Assembly: GCA_029245865.1 (NCBI GenBank)
Contig: JAQWOM010000055.1
Span: forward strand, 137,976 to 172,161
Length of the DNA stretch: 34,186 bases
Direction of reading: 5' to 3'
Source of the DNA: Planctomycetota bacterium
GTDB lineage: Bacteria; Planctomycetota; B15-G4
Below are positions 8,541 through 15,058 of this stretch, in pieces. The notes below the pieces were generated by a model. It was not told the origin of the DNA. It ran no database searches and saw nothing but the letters and a program-made list of their open reading frames with translations. Within the stretch, counting starts at the first letter, position 1. Every line of letters starts with the position of its first letter. The position numbers and the translations under genes are program-made.

Positions 8541-8570
8541 GACGACCGTCGGGAGTCCCGACTAGTCGTC
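8541..8570. terminator. Nested hairpin between convergent genes
   Basis: GACGAC (8541-8546) pairs with GTCGTC (8565-8570), and inside it GTCGGG (8548-8553) pairs with CCCGAC (8557-8562) around a 3-nt loop. This gives a 12-bp stem with a small internal bulge. It lies between the S41 gene (+) and the radical SAM gene (-) and covers the latter's stop codon. There is no T-tract on either side, so it would be a non-canonical, possibly bidirectional terminator. Confidence 0.5.
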
Positions 8571-10109
8571 CATATGGTTCATCACGCGCTCGTCATTGAG
8601 CGACATCTTCAAGCCGACCTTGGTGGCATTGCGGCCGAAGATCGATGTGAAGATGCGGATGAAGCCTTTGGTGAAGACGCGCTGGGTGTAATCAACAGGG
8701 GGCAGTGTCTTGAATCCCGACTTGCCCTGGGCCGCGTAGTACAGCTGATTTTGCTCGGTCACGAGCCATTCGCTGTACAGCATGTACATCCAGGTGAAGG
8801 GCCGACTCATGCTCTTCCAACGGATCGCTCGCCGTGCGAAGGGCAGCAGTTTCGGGAAGCGCACAACAATCGGAAACCACTTGTGAAGGTTTTCGAAGTA
8901 ATGCCGGTTTGGTAGCGAAATGGAAGTTGTGCGGTTGAACAGAGTGGGGAACTCATCCCACGTGTCCGTCGCCAGCCCCATTTCTTCGGTCATCTCGTTG
9001 ATGTCGGTCATCGGGTAGGGCTGCAGCAAGGAGGCCAGTGGGTGATCCACTTTGCACTCGATGTTGAGCAGGATCGTCTCGATGTCGTCATCGATCGAGG
9101 TTCCCGGGCCGCCCATCATGTTCAGGCTGCCCAGGCGGATGCCGTATTGCCGGATGAAGCCCGCCGCGCGCACCAGCTGCTTGCGTGTGGTGTTCTTCTT
9201 CATGACCGCGTTGCGCATGTGGTCGTTGGCGGCTTCAAAGGCGATGCGCGCGTAGATGCAGCCGGCCTTCTTCAGCAGTTTGATGTGCTTTTCAGTGACC
9301 ATGTTGGCCATGAGAATTGCATCGAAGGGCACGCCCACTTCTTTGGGCCAGCGCTCCGCAAACTCCTCAAGCCATTTGTTGTTGATGTTGAAGATGTCGT
9401 CGAGGAAGTGGACGAATGTCAGCGGATATTCGGCCTTGAGCTTCTGGGCCTCTGCAATGACATGACTCACACTGCGCCGACGCACATACTCGTTGTTCGT
9501 CACCTTGTAGACCTTCTTCTTCCATGCGTGATGGAAACAGAAGGAGCAGTTCATCGGGCAGCCGCGGTCGGTCTTGATGACCTTGCGCTCACTGCTCCGG
9601 TAGAAATCGGCTGCGTCGTAGATGATTGAGCGGTCGCAGAAGCCGAACTTCTCAAGATCCGATTCAAGCGGCCCTGGCTCGTTCTTGTGAACGACACCTT
9701 CCGCGTCTTTGAACCAGATGCTTGGGAGTTTGGTGAGGTCAGAGCCCTTTTCTACGGCGTCAACGAAGTTGACCACCGCGTATTCGCCGTCTCCCCGACA
9801 AATCGCATCGATGCCGGGTTCTTCAATGAACTCAGGAACGACGGTGACGTGGGCGCCGCCGCAAAGCGACACGGTGTTCGGCAGAAGCTCCTTCACCCTG
9901 GCATTGAGCCCGAGAATGGCGTTGTGCATTCCCGTGGTGAAAGAGAAGCACACGACCTGCGGGTCGTACTCCAAGATCTTTTCGTCGAGCTTGGAATCCG
10001 GGGCGAAGATCATCTTCGTCTCGTGCCCAGCCTCTTTGAGAGCTCCTGAGAGATACATCACGCCAAGAGGCTCTTGGGCAATGAACGGGGACAGAAAAAG
10101 GACTCTCAT
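8562..10109 (-). CDS. B12-binding-domain radical SAM protein
   Basis: 515 aa, cytoplasmic. The N-terminal ~130 residues have the cobalamin-binding Rossmann pattern (VLFLSPF, LGVMYLSGALKEAGHE, VCFSFTTG, VSLCGGAHVTVVPE, IDAICRGDGEYAVVNF). The radical SAM barrel follows with DRGCPMNCSFC (Cys184, Cys188, Cys191), the CX3CX2C site for the [4Fe-4S] cluster and S-adenosylmethionine. FVHFLDDIFNINNKWL, YARIAFEAANDHMRNAV and GSLNMMGGPGTS are typical barrel segments of this class. The C-terminal ~120 residues are basic and aromatic and unassigned. Members methylate unactivated carbons or do related radical chemistry; the substrate is unknown. Start ATG 10109 has no strong Shine-Dalgarno. Upstream on the same strand, beyond 336 bp, lie an unknown gene and a GT4 glycosyltransferase, so a modified lipid or glycan is a plausible target. 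Confidence 0.9.
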   Translation of the reverse strand: MRVLFLSPFIAQEPLGVMYLSGALKEAGHETKMIFAPDSKLDEKILEYDPQVVCFSFTTGMHNAILGLNARVKELLPNTVSLCGGAHVTVVPEFIEEPGIDAICRGDGEYAVVNFVDAVEKGSDLTKLPSIWFKDAEGVVHKNEPGPLESDLEKFGFCDRSIIYDAADFYRSSERKVIKTDRGCPMNCSFCFHHAWKKKVYKVTNNEYVRRRSVSHVIAEAQKLKAEYPLTFVHFLDDIFNINNKWLEEFAERWPKEVGVPFDAILMANMVTEKHIKLLKKAGCIYARIAFEAANDHMRNAVMKKNTTRKQLVRAAGFIRQYGIRLGSLNMMGGPGTSIDDDIETILLNIECKVDHPLASLLQPYPMTDINEMTEEMGLATDTWDEFPTLFNRTTSISLPNRHYFENLHKWFPIVVRFPKLLPFARRAIRWKSMSRPFTWMYMLYSEWLVTEQNQLYYAAQGKSGFKTLPPVDYTQRVFTKGFIRIFTSIFGRNATKVGLKMSLNDERVMNHMDD

Positions 10110-10445
10110 CGCGCGTTCGCCAACTCAAAGGAAGCAGGGGGTGCTGTGGACAATCAGTGGTGTGGGCCGATGCGAGGAAAGGCCCTGTGATTTCTTTCAG
10201 CTCTATCGGCGGAATCGCCAACTCATCACCATATCACGTCGTTGTTTTCGAGGTTTTTTCTGACAAAGCGAGGAGGAAAGGGCTTGAGGAGGCTTTTCCC
10301 GGTTTTTGAGCGCACGCCTGGAGGGTGGAATGGCTCTCAAAATCCGGACCGAGTGGCATCAAAGGCCACAAAAGACTTCTTGTTCGCTGTCAGAACTGTT
10401 CCGCGAACAGCCCTTCACAGCCCAGGCCTTGCGGCGTTCTTCAGA
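10110..10445. other. 336-bp intergenic stretch
   Basis: No convincing long gene lies between the radical SAM gene and the unknown 141-aa gene (both minus). On + it holds a short ORF at 10330-10464 with a good ribosome-binding site, listed separately. A T6 run with a nearby GAGG-rich patch occurs around 10235-10285. I see no clear hairpin terminator or promoter, but the length suggests that the radical SAM gene has its own promoter here. Confidence 0.4.
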
Positions 10446-10464
10446 TCAGCGATCTTCGAAATAG
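10330..10464 (+). CDS. Possible 44-aa small ORF
   Basis: The ATG at 10330 is preceded by GGAGG with 5-nt spacing, one of the better Shine-Dalgarno matches in the window. It encodes a short basic peptide (starting MALKIRTEWHQRPQ) without signal or membrane segment. Its end overlaps antisense with the last codons of the 10446-10871 gene. There is no recognisable domain, and it could be chance. It is listed because the surrounding gap is otherwise empty. Confidence 0.2.
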   Translation: MALKIRTEWHQRPQKTSCSLSELFREQPFTAQALRRSSDQRSSK

Positions 10465-10871
10465 AGGCGCGTGAACTCAAGAAAGGCCGACTCAATGAAG
10501 CCGCCCAATCGCCTGCGTCCGACCTTGTCTAGAGCGGCACGGAAAAAGGCACTTTCCTCATCGTGATTGCGGATGGTGATGCAGCGAGTCAGGCGTGCGC
10601 ACTGTTGGACCAGGTCGATGTGCATCCGAATGTCCAGCCTCGAAAAACTCAGATCTGAATCTTTGAGGCCTCCGACATGCACCCCCAGCACCCACTCACC
10701 GGCATACACCGTTCGGCAGATCCGCATGCGAGGAACGAGTGCCATGAGTTCCTTGGCACACATCTCGATTTCGCGTTCCATCGATTTGCGAATGCGGATC
10801 GATTCCAGTGTCGGTAGGCCGACAAAAGTTGTGGGTTTACCCAGGGAGGGAGCAGAAGGCTGGTTGGACAT
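10446..10871 (-). CDS. Hypothetical protein, unknown family
   Basis: 141 aa from the ATG at 10871. The frame is open further up to 11132, but that part lies inside the glycosyltransferase gene (10951-12105) and looks like shadow sequence, so the shorter form is preferred. No signal peptide or membrane segment. The protein is rich in Arg and in alternating hydrophobic residues (IRIRKSMEREIEMCAKELMALVP, then YAGEWVLGVHVGG, then LDIRMHIDLVQQCARL), suggesting a compact alpha/beta protein. The end LGGFIESAFLEFTRLYFEDR looks helical. I do not recognise the family. It lies 79 bp downstream of the GT4 gene and 336 bp upstream of the radical SAM gene on the same strand, so it may share their pathway. 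No clear ribosome-binding site is visible. Confidence 0.55.
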   Translation of the reverse strand: MSNQPSAPSLGKPTTFVGLPTLESIRIRKSMEREIEMCAKELMALVPRMRICRTVYAGEWVLGVHVGGLKDSDLSFSRLDIRMHIDLVQQCARLTRCITIRNHDEESAFFRAALDKVGRRRLGGFIESAFLEFTRLYFEDR

Positions 10872-10950
10872 GAATCGGGTGTCGGGGTCAGTCAGTCGGC
10901 AGTGTGCGACGCTGAGAGGGATGCAATCAAGCCCGCATCGCCGGTTCGAC

Positions 10951-12105
10951 TTAGCCGGAGAGCCCAGCCAAATCCAGGAACAGTTGTTCCTTGCGCTCAA
11001 ACAGCGGTTCGCGCGCAAAAGAGGCGACTTTTTCGCGACTGCGCGTGACGTAGAGCTGGGTTGTTTCGGGGTCTTCAAGCAAGTCGGTGACAGCGCCCAC
11101 GATTCCATCGACATCCTGAAAATCAAAACCACGCCCGTTCACTCTGTCCTCGACCAACTCAGGGTTTCCGCAGACAGAGGAGACCGCTGCCGGGGTTCCG
11201 AGCCACATCACCTCGAGCAATGTGTGCGAGAGGCCTTCATAAGAACTGTTGAGCAAGAAGACATCTGCAGCTCGAATCCAGCGCATCACGTCTGTATGGG
11301 CCACGTTGCCAAGAAAGTGCACGCGGTCTGCGAGGCCGAGGTCCTGCGCCAGCTGCGTCCACCGATCGAGCTCTTCGCCGTCACCTGCGACATAGAGGTG
11401 ATGTGACTCTGGAAGCGCTTCGAGTGCTCGGATGAGGCCGTCCACTCCTTTCCAGATCATCAGCCTGCAGACACTGAGCAACAGCACGCGTTTCTCGGGG
11501 ATGCCCAGAGCCTCGCGGCATTCGGCCTTGCCGAGCGTGAATTCTTCGGGGCCGTGATAGGCGTTGTAGACCAACTCCGTGCGTTGAGGAGGAACCCCAT
11601 AGCCCTCGACAATGCTTTTCAAGAACTGGCTCGGGGCGATGATGCGACGCATCCAACCCCACCACAGGCGTTGCAACTTGCGAGCCGCGGCGACTCTCCA
11701 GCCGTATGTGTGGTGCTGGTAGTCGGTGATTGTGTCGTCATGCCAGCCGAGGCGGTGGCTGATCTCCCATGTCCCGTCAACGCAAACGCGAATCACCATG
11801 GGGATCCCGCGCAAGCGACCAGCCAGAGCGACATGAAACGCAAGATGTTCGTTGATGTAGAGCAGGTCGGCGTTGCGTGTCTCTCGCCAGACAGCGAAGA
11901 AGTCTTTGAGATAGCGCAGAGGCATCCAGCAACGTGGGATGGAAACCACCCGAAACGGCCACCCCTGAGGCTCGGGATCACTGCAGAAAGCCACAACTGT
12001 GACGTCATGCCCGCGTTTGGCGAGAAAGCTGGCGAGACTCGGGACGTAGGTCGCAGGCCCCCCGAGGTCAGGCGGAAAGATCGGGCTCGTGATACAGATC
12101 TTCAA
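10951..12105 (-). CDS. GT4-family glycosyltransferase (TTG start)
   Basis: 384 aa. The N-terminus KICITSPIFPPDLGGPATYVPSLASFLAKRGHDV is the classic acceptor-domain start of GT4 enzymes, which fixes the start at the TTG at 12105; an in-frame stop lies a few codons upstream and no ATG is available. The donor domain has LLSVCRLMIWKGVDGLIRAL and the EX7E motif EGLSHTLLE (Glu290, Glu298), then SSVCGNPELVEDRVNG. It transfers a sugar from a nucleotide-sugar donor; acceptor and sugar are unknown. A basic, Trp-rich patch (about 140-160) may bind membrane. It heads a minus-strand set with the unknown 141-aa protein and the B12 radical SAM enzyme, and is divergent from mutM. Confidence 0.88.
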   Translation of the reverse strand: MKICITSPIFPPDLGGPATYVPSLASFLAKRGHDVTVVAFCSDPEPQGWPFRVVSIPRCWMPLRYLKDFFAVWRETRNADLLYINEHLAFHVALAGRLRGIPMVIRVCVDGTWEISHRLGWHDDTITDYQHHTYGWRVAAARKLQRLWWGWMRRIIAPSQFLKSIVEGYGVPPQRTELVYNAYHGPEEFTLGKAECREALGIPEKRVLLLSVCRLMIWKGVDGLIRALEALPESHHLYVAGDGEELDRWTQLAQDLGLADRVHFLGNVAHTDVMRWIRAADVFLLNSSYEGLSHTLLEVMWLGTPAAVSSVCGNPELVEDRVNGRGFDFQDVDGIVGAVTDLLEDPETTQLYVTRSREKVASFAREPLFERKEQLFLDLAGLSG

Positions 12106-12260
12106 GGCGCTGTCCGGCGTACAGTTTCAGGCATGACGTACGAAGGCGAGGCGTTCTCGTGGATTTCCCCGCAGATGAAGTCGATGTCGCCAACTGTCAT
12201 CACGCCGGGAACTCTATCATGGGTTTGCCCAACCAGCCCCCGCCCCGGAGATCCTGGGCC

Positions 12261-13094
12261 GTGCCCGAACTTCCAGAGGTCGAGACGATCGTGAGACAGC
12301 TCCGGCCAGAGCTTGTCGGCCGGCGCATCGAATCGGTGCGGGTGCACTGGCCAAGGTCGATCGCGCGCCCGTCGGCACGGTCCTTCTGCGCGGATCTCGT
12401 GGGCGCTCGCATCGAAAAGGTTTGGCGACGCGCCAAGTATTTTGTGTTCTCAATCGAGTCGGGAGGGCATGTGGTTGGCCATCTGCGCATGTCTGGACGA
12501 CTCTACGTAGGCGATGGGCCAGATCCGGACTACTTGCGGGTCAGCTTCCAGTTAGACGATGGCCGCCAGCTATCTTTTGTCGACGTACGGAAGTTTGGTC
12601 GCCTGGCGCTTGTTGATGACGTTGAAGCCTTTCTTCCACACATCGGGCCAGAGCCACTTGGGCCAGACCTGACACCCGAGTGGATGCGGCGGGAGCTGCG
12701 GGCGCGTCGCAGACAACTCAAGCCGTTGTTGTTGGATCAATCGTTCTTGGCGGGGCTCGGAAACATTTACGTCGACGAGACACTGCATCAGGCGGGGCTA
12801 CACCCCTTGAGACGATCCGACCGGGTCCCGGGTGCTCGCGCAGAAGAACTTGCGCTTTGCATACGTGATGTCTTGAGCAAAGCGGTGAAAGCAGAGGGTT
12901 CGAGCTTTGACACCTTTTACCGGACCCCTGAAGGTCAGCCTGGCGCGTACCAGGAGGATTTCCAGGTTTACGGGCGGGATGGCAAACCCTGCCGATCTTG
13001 TGGAACGCTCATCACCAAACTCGTCGTTGCTCAGCGAGGGACTCACGTGTGCCATCGTTGTCAGCCTGCTCCTCGACCGCGCCGTCGTTCATGA
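12261..13094 (+). CDS. mutM: Formamidopyrimidine-DNA glycosylase (Fpg/MutM)
   Basis: 277 aa. This enzyme removes 8-oxoguanine and formamidopyrimidines from DNA and nicks the abasic site. The mature N-terminus must be Pro, so the GTG at 12261, directly before PELPEVE, is the start even though the frame is open back to 12159. Visible landmarks are Pro2 (nucleophile), Glu3, the catalytic Lys of WRRAKYF (about 59), the helix-two-turn-helix segment LDQSFLAGLGNIYVDETLHQAG, and the C-terminal zinc finger with C244-X2-C247 and C264-X2-C267. The Arg-rich tail is short. The stop overlaps an ATGA start of a small membrane peptide. The gene is divergent from the GT4 gene. Confidence 0.96.
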   Translation: MPELPEVETIVRQLRPELVGRRIESVRVHWPRSIARPSARSFCADLVGARIEKVWRRAKYFVFSIESGGHVVGHLRMSGRLYVGDGPDPDYLRVSFQLDDGRQLSFVDVRKFGRLALVDDVEAFLPHIGPEPLGPDLTPEWMRRELRARRRQLKPLLLDQSFLAGLGNIYVDETLHQAGLHPLRRSDRVPGARAEELALCIRDVLSKAVKAEGSSFDTFYRTPEGQPGAYQEDFQVYGRDGKPCRSCGTLITKLVVAQRGTHVCHRCQPAPRPRRRS

Positions 13095-13210
13095 GCTTCT
13101 TGGACCCCTATTCGGCGAACCGGCGCTTCTCGCTGCTGACCGGCGTGCGGGTGCTTCTCTGGGGGCTGATTCTCGGGGTGGGATGGCTGATCTGGTGGTG
13201 GCTGAGCTGA
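13091..13210 (+). CDS. 39-aa Trp-rich single-pass membrane peptide
   Basis: The ATG at 13091 overlaps the mutM TGA as ATGA, the hallmark of translational coupling. The product starts MSFLDPYSANRRFSLLTG, has a basic cytoplasmic-type N-region and then one strongly hydrophobic helix rich in Leu, Gly, Ile and Trp (ending in GWLIWWWLS). It has no Cys and no recognised domain. It is too short for many gene finders. The coupling and the clean membrane-segment composition support a real gene; the function is unknown and need not relate to DNA repair. Confidence 0.5.
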   Translation: MSFLDPYSANRRFSLLTGVRVLLWGLILGVGWLIWWWLS

Positions 13211-13223
13211 CGAACCGCCGGCC

Positions 13224-14222
13224 TTAGAGGGGAAGTCGAGACATCCACCGGTCCAGCAGTTCTGCCTCGCGTTCGAGGGAGAGCCCGCCCGTGGTGGGCA
13301 AGTTCCACGGGCGCGCCATGTCCCAGGAGTCGGTGTCGTGGAGCGTGTCTGGGAGTGGTCGGCAGCGGAGACCCTTTTCTTCTGCTGCCGTGCAGTTAAG
13401 CGTCATGAAATTCTCCTGGTCGAACGGAATCCAAAGCGGGAGGTCTCGAAGTGGCTCCACCTGTGCTTCGAGGAGGAACTCATCATCCACGCAGGTAAAG
13501 AAAGCTTCGGCTTCAAGTGCTCTTCGGCATTCCGACAGAAACTCACCCATCGTCAGCAGTTCGGGTGGCCCGGTGGCAAGAAAGGTGCCCTCGTGCCCAG
13601 ACTCGACCGAGCGAACGATCCACTCTGAGAGGTCTCGCACATCGATGTACTGAAGCGGTTGCTCGGGTCGGCTCACCAGCACGTCGCCACCAAACTTGAT
13701 GCGACGCAACCAATAGGCGAAGTGATCGGAGACATCCTCTGGGCCGACCACCAGGCCAGGGCGGACGATGAAGGACGGTCCGTCAAAGCTGTCGCGCACG
13801 ATCCGCTCGCATTCGGCCGTCATGCCGGCGTAATTGTGAGCGTTGATGTCCAGGACACAGGTTTCGCAGGGCGGCAACTCTTCGACTGGAGCGCTTTCGT
13901 CCGGCCTGGAGGGAACGGGCTGAGCGAGCACGGAGGCGGAGGAGACGAATGTGTAATGGCCGACTTCACCTGAAAGACCGTGCGCGGTGGCACCGACCTC
14001 GAGCGGAGTGTGCCCGCTGGTGTCCAGGACGGCATCCCAACGGCCACCCGCCAGCTTATCGATGTCGCAGGTTCGGTCGCCGATGAGCGTGCTGGCATCC
14101 GGGAAGCGGTCGGCATCGGTTTGACCGCGATTGAAGAGGGTGACGCTGTGTCCGCGATCGAGCGCAGCCTGGACCACGTGCTGGCCCAGAAATTGGGTGC
14201 CACCAAGAATGAGAATCTTCAT
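13224..14222 (-). CDS. Atypical NAD-dependent epimerase/dehydratase (extended SDR)
   Basis: 332 aa from ATG 14222; an upstream in-frame extension to 14261 is unlikely because MKILILGGTQFLG is the normal start of the fold. The N-terminus has the Rossmann motif GGTQFLG (7-13) and LFNRGQT. YTFVSSASV carries the SDR serine region, and PLQYIDVRDLSEWIV is typical of extended SDRs near the CSP41/isoflavone-reductase-like group. The active-site YXXXK is altered: the segment reads NYAGMTAECER, with Thr where Lys is expected. Like CSP41-type relatives, it may bind nucleotide or RNA without being a standard epimerase. The C-terminal helix region is typical. It converges on the small mutM-coupled gene with a 13-bp gap. 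Confidence 0.82.
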   Translation of the reverse strand: MKILILGGTQFLGQHVVQAALDRGHSVTLFNRGQTDADRFPDASTLIGDRTCDIDKLAGGRWDAVLDTSGHTPLEVGATAHGLSGEVGHYTFVSSASVLAQPVPSRPDESAPVEELPPCETCVLDINAHNYAGMTAECERIVRDSFDGPSFIVRPGLVVGPEDVSDHFAYWLRRIKFGGDVLVSRPEQPLQYIDVRDLSEWIVRSVESGHEGTFLATGPPELLTMGEFLSECRRALEAEAFFTCVDDEFLLEAQVEPLRDLPLWIPFDQENFMTLNCTAAEEKGLRCRPLPDTLHDTDSWDMARPWNLPTTGGLSLEREAELLDRWMSRLPL

Positions 14223-14397
14223 CGGACAACTTTCGAGACAGGGAGACCGCCCGTTCCTCAAGATCGGCAGATGCGATGCATGTGTTAAATCGCATGTGTC
14301 TGTCTGAGCACAGACCTCTCCCTAGGAGCCACTCAGAGCGCGAATTCAGGGCGTGCGCCAGCCTGAACCGTCGTGCCGTTGCGGGCCCGTGCCTCGG

Positions 14398-14880
14398 TTA
14401 CTTGCCGCCTTCGGGGGCCTTGCCGGAGTCCTTTTTCGACTCGTCGGCTGTGGGCTCGGTCACGGCCTTTACGGGCTGCAGGCCCTTGGCGCGATCCTTG
14501 ATGGCCTCGCTGAGGCTCATGCCGGCCTTGGTCCAGGCCTGGGCGTTTTCTGCGGTGAACTCCTTCGCGTTCCAGCGCTTGGCGTCCTCGGTGCTGAAGC
14601 CATGGGCTTTCCAGCTGGCGGCCTTGTCGGCATCGAAGCCCGCAACGTGCCAGGCGCTGATGTCCTTGGCATCCTTGAAGCCTGCTTTGTGCCAGGCTTC
14701 GACTTCGGTGGGATGGAGGCCCTCGCGATTGAAGTGCTGTGCGTCTCCGGGGCCGATGTCCATGGTCTTCCAACCTGCGATGTCCGCTTGCGACATGCCG
14801 GACCAATCAGGTGCGGCGCACCCGCCGAGCAGGCCCATCAGGACCGACGCACACGCAAACTTGCTGATGAGGACTCGCAT
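14398..14880 (-). CDS. Lipoprotein made of 13-residue Trp repeats
   Basis: 160 aa. The start ATG 14880 has GGAG 8 nt upstream; the frame runs on to 15165, but without signal-peptide sense. A lipoprotein signal ends in LMGLLGGC. The rest of the protein is a tandem of about eight 13-residue units with the rough consensus E/D-x-A-x-x-W-x-x-x-G-F-x-x (examples EAWHKAGF, SAWHVAGF, ASWKAHGF, QAWTKAGM). Units of this kind should form amphipathic helices in a small solenoid. The tail is Lys/Glu/Pro-rich and disordered. I do not know a named family. It is predicted to be periplasmic or outer-membrane facing. It is divergent from the NHL operon. Confidence 0.75.
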   Translation of the reverse strand: MRVLISKFACASVLMGLLGGCAAPDWSGMSQADIAGWKTMDIGPGDAQHFNREGLHPTEVEAWHKAGFKDAKDISAWHVAGFDADKAASWKAHGFSTEDAKRWNAKEFTAENAQAWTKAGMSLSEAIKDRAKGLQPVKAVTEPTADESKKDSGKAPEGGK

Positions 14881-15058
14881 CACACACTCTCCACTGTCTT
14901 CTTGAGATCGGATCTTGATACCTCCCACCTCGAGAGGCAATTGGAGCCTCAATGTACCTTTCAGGCCTGTCAGTGACGATGGGCAGTCGAGCCCAGACCG
15001 GCCGGCTTGAGGTCGGAAGGGGCTTCGCCTGCGCGCAGAAGGGCGCTTCGACCTGCTC

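Noticed and set aside
10872..11132. Upstream extension of the 141-aa unknown gene
   Set aside because: It lies inside the GT4 gene, which has clear family motifs there.
12102..12347. 81-codon minus-strand frame ending at the TTG start of the GT4 gene
   Set aside because: It mostly lies antisense to the mutM leader and start, and no domain or ribosome-binding site is seen.
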